Source: Chersky-840 sp035532735 (GTDB lineage: Bacteria > Actinomycetota > Acidimicrobiia > Acidimicrobiales > UBA8190). Taken from it: a DNA stretch of 62,063 bases. Below are positions 52,107-58,968 of this stretch, in pieces. Every line of letters starts with the position of its first letter. The first letter of the stretch is position 1. Location: NCBI GenBank assembly GCA_035532735.1, contig DATKQM010000041.1:1-62063 (forward strand), written 5' to 3'. Made by a program: the position numbers and the translations under genes. Below the pieces are notes generated by a model. That model searched no databases. It was not told where the DNA came from and saw nothing but the letters and a program-made list of their open reading frames with translations.

Positions 52107-53243
52107 GTGCCATTTCGGTCGATCGAGGATCCCGTCAAGCTTCGGAGAGTGCTTGAAGCAACATTGCTCCTCGAAGCCGATCTCGATCTCCAAGTCCTCT
52201 TGCGACACTTCGTCGAAGAGGCGTGCTCGATGACCGCCGCTCGCTACGGAGCGCTCGGGGTCCTGAACGAGGACCACACCGCGCTCTCCCAATTCCTGAC
52301 GGTAGGCCTCGAGCCGGACGAGGAGCATAAGATCGGCGCTCGGCCGACGGGGCGAGGGGTCCTGGGCGCTCTGATCAACGACCCCCGTCCTCTGCGCTTG
52401 AACAATTTGGGCTCGCACGACGAGAGCTTCGGATTTCCACCCAATCACCCTCCGATGACGTCTTTTCTCGGGGTGCCCATCAAAGTGCGCGGCGAAGTCT
52501 ACGGCAACCTCTATCTCACTGACAAGATCGGCTGGTCCGAGTTCACGAGTGACGACGAGGCATTGGTGGCGGCGCTCGCCCTGGCGGCGGGGATCGCCAT
52601 CGAGAATGCTCGCCTCCATCAGCAGGTCCAACAGGTTGCGGTCTACGAGGACCGAGATCGTGTCGCCCGGGATCTGCACGACACCGTGATCCAGCGTCTT
52701 TTCGCAGTGACACTCTCTCTCCAAAGCATGGCCGGCGCAGCCGAGACGGTCGGGATCGCGGACCGGCTCAAAGAGGCGGTCTCGAACCTCGATGCCACAA
52801 TTCGCCAGGTTCGTTCCACCATCTACGAGCTCGGGTCTGCAGGAATCGAACAAGGGTTCCGAACCACCTTCCTCGCTCTCGTGCGGGATCTCAACACCGT
52901 AGTGGGCTTCGAAGTCAGGACTTCGCTCGACGGTCCTTTGGACGCGGCGATCTCTGACGAGATCGCCGAGCACCTGTTGGCCACAGTCCGAGAGGCGCTC
53001 ACCAACATCGGACGTCATGCCCAGGCATCGGAGGCAAGCCTGCATCTCGGCATCAAGGGTGGCATGTGCATCCTTGAGGTACGCGACAACGGCCGAGGGG
53101 TCACCCAGACCGAGCGCGGCGACGGCGAGTTGGGGCTCGTGAACCTGCGGCGCCGAGCGGAAAAACTCCAAGGGACATTGGTGATCGACACCCTGGACAC
53201 GGGCGGGACGTTGCTCACATGGCAGGTGCCGATCATCCACTGA
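52107..53243 (+). CDS. GAF-domain sensor histidine kinase (DosS/DevS-like)
   Basis: A 378-residue soluble kinase. One GAF domain (about 25-172) contains GFPPNHPPMTSFLGVPI; its His114 lies where DosS has its haem-ligand His, by memory alignment. The HisKA_3 domain follows with phospho-acceptor His191 in RDLHDTVIQRLF. The ATPase domain has REALTNIGRHAQA (N-box) and DNGRGV (G-box). DosS has two GAF domains; this protein has one. GTG 52107. It is divergent from the DosR-type regulator, its obvious partner. Oxygen, NO or redox sensing is inferred. Confidence 0.92.
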   Translation: MPFRSIEDPVKLRRVLEATLLLEADLDLQVLLRHFVEEACSMTAARYGALGVLNEDHTALSQFLTVGLEPDEEHKIGARPTGRGVLGALINDPRPLRLNNLGSHDESFGFPPNHPPMTSFLGVPIKVRGEVYGNLYLTDKIGWSEFTSDDEALVAALALAAGIAIENARLHQQVQQVAVYEDRDRVARDLHDTVIQRLFAVTLSLQSMAGAAETVGIADRLKEAVSNLDATIRQVRSTIYELGSAGIEQGFRTTFLALVRDLNTVVGFEVRTSLDGPLDAAISDEIAEHLLATVREALTNIGRHAQASEASLHLGIKGGMCILEVRDNGRGVTQTERGDGELGLVNLRRRAEKLQGTLVIDTLDTGGTLLTWQVPIIH

Positions 53244-53309
53244 CGAACCTTTCCGGAGCGGTGGACACCGGGAGAACCTCACGAGGAGGGCAGTCGGCGG
53301 AGGGCGTTT

Positions 53310-53323
53310 GGGACCTTTGCCAC
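53310..53323. promoter_or_regulatory. weak DosR-like box GGGACCTTTGCCAC
   Basis: The first half-site TTTGGGAC is a full match to the DosR consensus half; the second half (GCCAC) is degenerate. It lies in the 187-base gap between kinase stop and WS/DGAT, 107 bases before ATG 53431. It shares GGGACCTTTG with the element at 61816. Confidence 0.4.
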
Positions 53324-53430
53324 TGTCGGCATTGCCGTACATCGCCGGATAATCGGGGAGTGGGGTTCATCGAGGGAGACCGCTATGGAAATGGCCCGCC
53401 CTACCCGGGTCCGGGCACCGAGATGCCCTG

Positions 53431-55005
53431 ATGGAACGCCTCGGTGGCCTTGACGGCGCGTTCCTTTATTGCGAGACGCCGACAATGCATTTGCATGTCT
53501 GTGGACTCCTGATACTCGATCCGACCACGATCCCGTCGGGGTACTCATTCGACCGATTTCGATCCGTATTGGCCCTCCGGCTGACCACGATTCGGGCTGT
53601 GCACCAAAGGCTCGCAGCGGCGCCGCTCCACCTAGGCCGACCGTTCTGGACGGATGATCCGAAGTTGGACCTCGATCACCACCTCCAGCACCTTGTTCTC
53701 GATCCCCCCGGTGACGACCGGATCCTGGCCGACGTCGTTGGTGCCATCGCCGGTCGACAATTGCGCCGCGACATGCCCCTTTGGGAGATCTCGGTGATCG
53801 AGGGGCTGGCCGGTGGACGGGTCGCCGTTCTCCTGAAAATGCACCACTCGATCATCGACGGGGTTTCCGCCGCCAACGTCATGGGGCACCTGCTCGATCT
53901 CGAGCCTGCGCCGGAGCCGCGATCCCCTTCCAAGACGCGCCGACCTCTCCAGAAGGTCCCGAACCCGATGGCCCTCCTCGGTCGTGGACTGGCGGATCGG
54001 CTCACCGAGCCCCTAGCGCTTGCCCGACTGCTGCCCGAGTCAGCCGTTCGCCTGGCCACGACCCTCCGCCTTCTGAAGCATGGTGGAGATCGCCGCACCC
54101 CGATGGCGATACCGTTCACTGCACCGCGCACCACGTTCAATGCCACTTTGACCGAACGCCGATCGGTCGCCTTTGTCGACGTCGCCCTGGCAGATGTCAA
54201 GGCTGTGAAGGCAATCTTTGGCGTCACAATGAATGACGTGATCACAGCGGTCGTGAGTGGAGCCATTCGCCGCCACCTCGAAGATCGCGGGGAGCTCCCG
54301 GATCGACCGCTTCTGGCTGCGGTTCCGGTGTCGGTTCACGATCAGACAGCCGACCGAAAGGGGACCACCAAGGTCTCGGTTATGTTCTCGACGCTTGCTA
54401 CCGACGAAGGAGATCCCGTCGAGCGGTTGAAGACGATCGCCCTCGCCAATACGCGAGCCAAGGAGATCCACCAAACGATGGGTGCAGATACCCTCATGCG
54501 CTGGACAGAACTCGCGTGGCTGAACGCTCTCGGTGTGGGCGCCCGTCTGTATTCAACCTTGCGGCTGGCCGACCACCATCGCGTGGTGCACAACCTCATT
54601 CTCTCCAACGTTGCCGGCCCGCCGGTTCCGCTGTACTTGGCCGGCGCGCACGTTGTGGGCCTCTACCCCTTTGGCCCCATCACCGACGGGGCGGGACTCA
54701 ACGTCACCGTTCTCTCGCAGGGAGACAGAGTGGGCTTCGGGATCATCACATGCCCTGACCTCGTGCCGAGAGTTTGGGACTTGGCCGGTGCCATCCCTGG
54801 CGCGCTCAAGGAGCTCGTCGAGGCCGCCTGCATTTCTGACTGCGCCGAGCCGTCAGGAGATCCAGGTGCCGGCCACCCGCCAGCTGCGGTCTCCGGGCGA
54901 TCGCACCCCACGGCCCGACTTCCGTTGTCGGCTCAAGGCACAGGTTGGTTCGACGACCACGGAGCTGACGAGATCGCGGCTTCGGAGGTTCCTGGCTTCT
55001 CGTAG
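53431..55005 (+). CDS. wax ester synthase/diacylglycerol acyltransferase (WS/DGAT)
   Basis: A 524-residue protein. N-terminal LGGLDGAFLYCETPTMHLHV; acyltransferase motif MHHSIIDG near residue 138; MNDVITAVVSGAIRRHLE; SNVAGPPVPLYLAGA with GLYPFGPITDGAGLNVTV. The last 50 residues are a polar tail. It makes triacylglycerol or wax esters. ATG 53431. It sits directly after the sensor kinase, a position comparable to tgs1 near devRS in mycobacteria. It is convergent with dimethylargininase (41 bases between). Confidence 0.93.
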   Translation: MERLGGLDGAFLYCETPTMHLHVCGLLILDPTTIPSGYSFDRFRSVLALRLTTIRAVHQRLAAAPLHLGRPFWTDDPKLDLDHHLQHLVLDPPGDDRILADVVGAIAGRQLRRDMPLWEISVIEGLAGGRVAVLLKMHHSIIDGVSAANVMGHLLDLEPAPEPRSPSKTRRPLQKVPNPMALLGRGLADRLTEPLALARLLPESAVRLATTLRLLKHGGDRRTPMAIPFTAPRTTFNATLTERRSVAFVDVALADVKAVKAIFGVTMNDVITAVVSGAIRRHLEDRGELPDRPLLAAVPVSVHDQTADRKGTTKVSVMFSTLATDEGDPVERLKTIALANTRAKEIHQTMGADTLMRWTELAWLNALGVGARLYSTLRLADHHRVVHNLILSNVAGPPVPLYLAGAHVVGLYPFGPITDGAGLNVTVLSQGDRVGFGIITCPDLVPRVWDLAGAIPGALKELVEAACISDCAEPSGDPGAGHPPAAVSGRSHPTARLPLSAQGTGWFDDHGADEIAASEVPGFS

Positions 55006-55046
55006 GCCTGACGGAGTTGCCCAACTTCGGAATAGACACCCCAAGC

Positions 55047-55838
55047 TCATAGCGGCTCCCTCGACAGTTCCCGCAAGCGCACCGAGAGGCAGGTCACACA
55101 GCCCTCGAGCTTCTGGAATTCGCTGATGTCGGCGGTCACGACTTGATAGCCGAGATCGGTGAACAACTCATGGCTCCTCGGGCAGTCCGCCGCCATGAGG
55201 ATCTTGTTCGCGCCGAGATCAACGACATGGGCTCCCGACTCCTCCGGCACCGCCAAGAAGGGAGAGAAGAACCCGGGATCGTCGACCAGCGGCGGGTAAC
55301 CGATGACCGTTCCGTCCGGAAGCGCAGTCACCGCCGACTTCAGGTGGAGGACCTTGCGCAGTGGGCCGGGCACGGCGAGCACGGTGGCCCCGAGCGGTCC
55401 GAGGATATTGCTGAGCTGACGTAGGCCGTCTGCGTTTGTCCGGCCTCCGCTCCCGACGTAGATCGTGTCGCCGATCCTGAGCACGTCACCACCGTCAAGA
55501 GTCCCGGGGGGGCGGATCCTGTTGAGAGAGCAGCCCAGCGCTTCCATCGTCTCCTCGATGCCGGCCACCTCCGGCCTACGGGAATCGGCGCCAGGGCGCG
55601 AGAGCACGGCGACATTTCGAAAGGCCACGACGGCGTCCTCGACGAAAGCCCCGTCAGGGCACTCGTCGGCGGGGGGCACTTCGACGATCTCCCACCCGCT
55701 GCCCTCCATCGCTTCGACGTAACCTTCCCACTGCTTGAGAGCCAGGTGGTAGTCAAGGGGCTGGCGCTCGATGTGGGTGACGATCCCGTCGGCGAGACGG
55801 GGACTGGCAGGCCGCACGAGGGCCTTCTTCGATGCCAT
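55047..55838 (-). CDS. dimethylargininase (DDAH)
   Basis: A 263-residue guanidino-modifying enzyme. The substrate-carboxylate region is DGAFVEDAVV; GTLDGGDVLRIGDTIYVG; catalytic His in VLHLKSAVTALPDG; catalytic Cys near the C terminus in LEGCVTCLSVRL. It converts N-omega-methylated arginines to citrulline and methylamines; a general arginine deiminase-type role is also possible. ATG 55838 follows agaggag. Upstream on the same strand is a truncated amino-acid permease. Confidence 0.92.
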   Translation of the reverse strand: MASKKALVRPASPRLADGIVTHIERQPLDYHLALKQWEGYVEAMEGSGWEIVEVPPADECPDGAFVEDAVVAFRNVAVLSRPGADSRRPEVAGIEETMEALGCSLNRIRPPGTLDGGDVLRIGDTIYVGSGGRTNADGLRQLSNILGPLGATVLAVPGPLRKVLHLKSAVTALPDGTVIGYPPLVDDPGFFSPFLAVPEESGAHVVDLGANKILMAADCPRSHELFTDLGYQVVTADISEFQKLEGCVTCLSVRLRELSREPL

Positions 55839-55849
55839 GACGACTCCTC

Positions 55850-56173
55850 TCACTTCACTCGGTATTCGGTGCGACGGACTGTCAGCGGGCGATCGGCACG
55901 ACAAGGCCCGTCTGCGTTGCCCGTCCCAGCCGGGAGCTCCACGGGCTCGGCGACCTGGCCCAAGCGCACCTTGGTGAACAAGCTGGTGCCGATGATGCTG
56001 CCGATCACAAGGGCGGTGGCCGAAGGGAGACCCAGAGGTCGGGCCCGTTCGGTTGCCGGCGAACTCGGAGTGGGTACCTCTGGTGGGGTGGGTGCAGTTG
56101 CTGGGTAATCGCCATCCGAGTCACCTGCTTGCTCAAGCCCTGGGCGGGCAAGTGGTCCGTGTGCACTCATCAT
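55850..56173 (-). pseudogene. 5' fragment of an APC amino-acid permease
   Basis: The frame from ATG 56173 encodes a proline-rich N terminus and then RPLGLPSATALVIGSIIGTSLFT, the first helix motif of arginine/ornithine-type APC permeases (GSIIG). After this the frame runs into unrelated sequence (KVRLGQVAEP...) and stops at 55850, 12 bases before the dimethylargininase start. The remaining about 400 residues of a permease are absent, suggesting an internal deletion joining the fragment to the next gene's leader. Confidence 0.6.
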
Positions 56174-56198
56174 CCGACGAAGCCTGAGTCACCCGACA

Positions 56199-56212
56199 GG
56201 GTCAAAGGTCCC
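56199..56212. promoter_or_regulatory. DosR-like box GGGTCAAAGGTCCC
   Basis: GGGTC-AAAG-GTCCC, preceded by ca and followed by gg. It lies in the divergent region between the permease fragment/dimethylargininase (start 56173, 25 bases away) and GAPDH (56405). It is one base from an ideal GGGAC half-site. Confidence 0.55.
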
Positions 56213-56404
56213 GGCCAGACACCGACGTTGGTCTGGTGCCCGCCCACCCGAGACTGCGGTCCACATGTTGGCGACCCAAATTCATTTCGAGCATGAGTCG
56301 ATCGGCCCTGGCCACCGGGCTGGTCTCCGCGCATGCTCAAAGAACCTGGGGTGCGGAGCAAAGACACTCTCTCTCCTGGTCAAGTCGAAGCAAAAGGAAT
56401 GACG

Positions 56405-57418
56405 ATGACGATTCGGATGGGGATTAACGGATTCGGTCGGACAGGGCGGGCGCTGCTCAGAGCGGCGCGCCGAGACGACCTCAACATCGAGGTGGTGGCG
56501 ATCAATGACCTCGGTCGGCCCGAGGCACTGGCCCGGTTGCTGGCTCGGGACTCGGTATACCGAGGCTTTCCCGAACCGATCGTCACCGACGACGACGCCA
56601 TGGTCGTCGGCAGCCACCGGATCGTGCTTCCGTCGGAGCACGATGTGAAAGCCCTGCCATGGGGGGCCCTCGAGGTTGATGTCGTTGTGGAGGCCACGGG
56701 CCTCTTCACCGCCCGTATGGACGCGGCTGGACATCTCGATGCCGGCGCTCCGCGTGTCGTGGTGTCAGCCCCCTCTAAAGGGGCAGACGCGACCTTTGTC
56801 ATGGGTGTCAACGACGACACGTTCGACCCTGCCCACCACGTCGTGGTGTCCAACGCATCGTGCACGACCAACTGCCTGGCCGTCCTGGCCAAGGTCCTCG
56901 AGGACCGCTTCGGCCTCGAGGAGGGCTTCATCACGACAGTCCACGCCTACACCGGGGACCAACAGCTGGTCGACGGTCTTCACAAGGACCCGAGACGTGC
57001 TCGAGCGGCGGCGATCAACATCGTGCCCACGACCACCGGCGCCGCTCGAGCGACTGGCCTCGTGCTCCCCTCGGTAGAGGGTCGTCTCGATGGACTGGCG
57101 CTGCGGGTGCCGGTCCCCGACGGTTCGATCACGGACCTCGTGGCGAACGTGGCGTCGACGGTCAGTGTGCCCGACGTCCTGGAGGCGTACCGAGAGGCGG
57201 CGGCGGCCGGCCCACTCATGGGGAGGCTCGAGTACGCCGAGGAGCCTCTGGTCTCGAGCGATATCGTCGGCTCACCGGCGTCGTGCGTGTTCGATGCTGA
57301 GCTCACAATGGTCAAGGGGCGGCTGGTGAAGGTGCTCGGCTGGTACGACAATGAATGGGGCTATGCCAACCGCCTCGCGGAGCTCGCAGCCAAGGTGGGC
57401 GCTGCCCCGAAGCCCTAG
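56405..57418 (+). CDS. gap: glyceraldehyde-3-phosphate dehydrogenase (phosphorylating)
   Basis: A 337-residue GAPDH. INGFGRTGRALLRA (NAD site), AINDLG with the Asp favouring NAD+, SNASCTTNCLAV with the catalytic Cys, HAYTGDQ with the His partner, and WYDNEWGYANRL. ATG 56405 is placed 7 bases after aaaagga; ATG 56399 would add two residues. It lies within the stress island rather than a pgk-tpi cluster, and would process the glyceraldehyde-3-P released by phosphoketolase. The USP gene follows. Confidence 0.95.
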   Translation: MTIRMGINGFGRTGRALLRAARRDDLNIEVVAINDLGRPEALARLLARDSVYRGFPEPIVTDDDAMVVGSHRIVLPSEHDVKALPWGALEVDVVVEATGLFTARMDAAGHLDAGAPRVVVSAPSKGADATFVMGVNDDTFDPAHHVVVSNASCTTNCLAVLAKVLEDRFGLEEGFITTVHAYTGDQQLVDGLHKDPRRARAAAINIVPTTTGAARATGLVLPSVEGRLDGLALRVPVPDGSITDLVANVASTVSVPDVLEAYREAAAAGPLMGRLEYAEEPLVSSDIVGSPASCVFDAELTMVKGRLVKVLGWYDNEWGYANRLAELAAKVGAAPKP

Positions 57419-57492
57419 GGCGGAGTCACTGTCATGCAGCCTATTTTCTCGATGAAAGCGGAGGGCCCGTCAACTTCGATGCGCAGGCAGCC

Positions 57493-57933
57493 GTGAGCGC
57501 CCCGGGCCGCATCATCGTCGGCGTCGATGGCTCTGAAGACTCCGAACGTGCCCTTGAATGGGCAGCAGCCCTCGTCGAAGACTCGATCGGAGAAATCGTT
57601 GCTGTCCACGCCATGGGGTTGTTGACGCGCCTCGACGACGGATTGGTCGTGCCTTCGATGGGACATCGGGATCACGTGGTCACCCTGCTCGAGCAGCGTT
57701 GGTGCCGGCCGCTCATCGAGTCCTCGGTGGCACATCGATGCATGGTTGTCGACGGCGATCCCGTCACAGCCCTCCTCCGGACCGCACTCGAGGAGGACGC
57801 CGATCTGATAGTCGTGGGATGCCGCGGCGCCGGTGGTCATGCCGGGCTCGCCCTTGGCAGCACAAGTCAACAAATCGTCTTCCAGGCTGATCGACCTGTT
57901 GTCGTGGTTCCTCAACAGGCTCCGCGGAGGTAA
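57493..57933 (+). CDS. universal stress protein (UspA family)
   Basis: A 146-residue single-domain USP. It starts SAPGRIIVGVDGSEDSERALEWA; the ATP-binding loop is VVGCRGAGGHAGLALGSTSQ, matching G-x2-G-x9-G-S/T, followed by ADRPVVVVP. GTG 57493 gives the usual length; a longer N terminus within the 74-base gap after gap is possible. USPs are core members of DosR-type dormancy regulons. Probably co-transcribed with gap. Confidence 0.9.
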   Translation: MSAPGRIIVGVDGSEDSERALEWAAALVEDSIGEIVAVHAMGLLTRLDDGLVVPSMGHRDHVVTLLEQRWCRPLIESSVAHRCMVVDGDPVTALLRTALEEDADLIVVGCRGAGGHAGLALGSTSQQIVFQADRPVVVVPQQAPRR

Positions 57934-57955
57934 AACGGCAACTCACTCTCTTCGA

Positions 57956-58375
57956 TCAGAAGTTCCCGTTCCATCCGCCGTGGCCTGGAACACAGCGCCT
58001 AGAGGACGTCAAGGGCAAACGCGCCAGCCACAGGGCATCGGAGTCGACCACGACCACCATTTCGAGTTGTAGGTAGCCATTTCCTCGGCGACCGCCGTGG
58101 GACGCTCTCGACAGCTGACCACGTCGGGGGTTGGCCGGTGATCTCACCCTCCCAAACCGTGTCGGGATCCGCTCCGGTGGCGATCGCTTCGATGACGTCG
58201 TCGGCCGTCACAATCCCCGCGGGGCCGAGAGGACTATCGACAAACACCGCACCCACGCCTGTCTCTGTCATCCGCTGCGTCACGTACGCAGGCCGGCGAG
58301 CCCGTCGACACGAGCTGGCACCTGCGCCGGAATCCCAATGCGCTCGCTCCCCGGGCTGTCGGGCATCACGGTCAT
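57956..58375 (-). pseudogene. CBS-domain protein, frameshifted
   Basis: ATG 58375 begins 2 bases after the PPOX-fold gene's stop. The first frame (MTVMPDSPGSERIGIP) ends at a TGA near 58286. A second frame continues with TQRMTETGVGAVFVDSPLG and AGIVTADDVIEAIATGADPD, a CBS motif. A third frame then carries YLQLEMVVVVDSDALWLARL to 57956. Two single-base shifts (near 58290 and 58115) would give a CBS-pair protein of about 138 residues, like Hrp1 of the mycobacterial DosR regulon. The two changes make it non-functional as read. Confidence 0.75.
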
Positions 58376-58377
58376 GC

Positions 58378-58824
58378 TCACACGTGGGATCGGGGCGAGG
58401 TTCTCCATTCGATGCGTCGTCCGGAGACGACCGTCGAAGGGACGCGGACAAAGAAGAGATGGGGTCCCGGCGCCCATGGCTGTATGGGCAGTTGGCGTGC
58501 CCGAGCGATATCCCCGGGATCGGTAAGCACCTCTGCTACCCCGGTCACGAGGACGCTCCAGCCCGTGTGGTAGATCCGGTCGATGTCGTCGAACTCGACA
58601 CTTACCACTGTCCCCTGAATAGCGGCATCGAGCTTGGAACCCGCGTCAGTGGCGAACACGACACCACCGTCGATCACACATGCGTTCACGGGAAGAGCGA
58701 CTGGGATGCATTTCACGCTGAGGACCACCCGGCCGATTCTGGCGTGATCCAAGAGGTCCAGACACTCCACTCGGTTCAACTCAACCATCGAGAAGTTCGA
58801 GTCCTCAGGTGCCAATTGCGTCAT
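58378..58824 (-). CDS. pyridoxamine-5'-phosphate-oxidase-fold (FMN-binding) protein
   Basis: A 148-residue split-barrel protein, a paralogue of the one at 43394: VECLDLLDHARIGRVVLSV, ALPVNACVIDGGVVFATDAG, SVEFDDIDRIYHTGWSVLVTG and a C-terminal FFVRVPSTVVSGRRI. ATG 58824 has a weak aagg 7 bases upstream. A palindromic DosR-like box is centred 42.5 bases before it. The CBS-domain gene follows after 2 bases. Confidence 0.88.
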   Translation of the reverse strand: MTQLAPEDSNFSMVELNRVECLDLLDHARIGRVVLSVKCIPVALPVNACVIDGGVVFATDAGSKLDAAIQGTVVSVEFDDIDRIYHTGWSVLVTGVAEVLTDPGDIARARQLPIQPWAPGPHLFFVRVPSTVVSGRRIEWRTSPRSHV

Positions 58825-58859
58825 ACGGCACCTTGCGCGCTGCGTTTCGGATTCGACCA

Positions 58860-58873
58860 GGGCCCAAGGGCCC
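58860..58873. promoter_or_regulatory. DosR-like box GGGCCCAAGGGCCC (in a 16-bp palindrome)
   Basis: The longer element AGGGCCCAAGGGCCCT (58859-58874) is palindromic except at its two central bases. It is in the 144-base divergent region between the PPOX-fold gene (centre 42.5 bases from its ATG) and the GNAT/acyl-CoA synthetase gene (about 102 bases from its GTG). Confidence 0.6.
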
Positions 58874-58968
58874 TTTTCGATGGCATGGGGTCGGGATGTC
58901 GCCTGAACCGGCCGAGGGTGAGTCGTTGCGCACTTGTGGCGCCCCGGCCTGGCGTCCATGCTGGACGA

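Noticed and set aside
30677..58375. An insertion sequence or phage as the cause of the cluster of broken genes.
   Set aside because: I found no transposase, integrase, terminal inverted repeats or target duplications in this interval.
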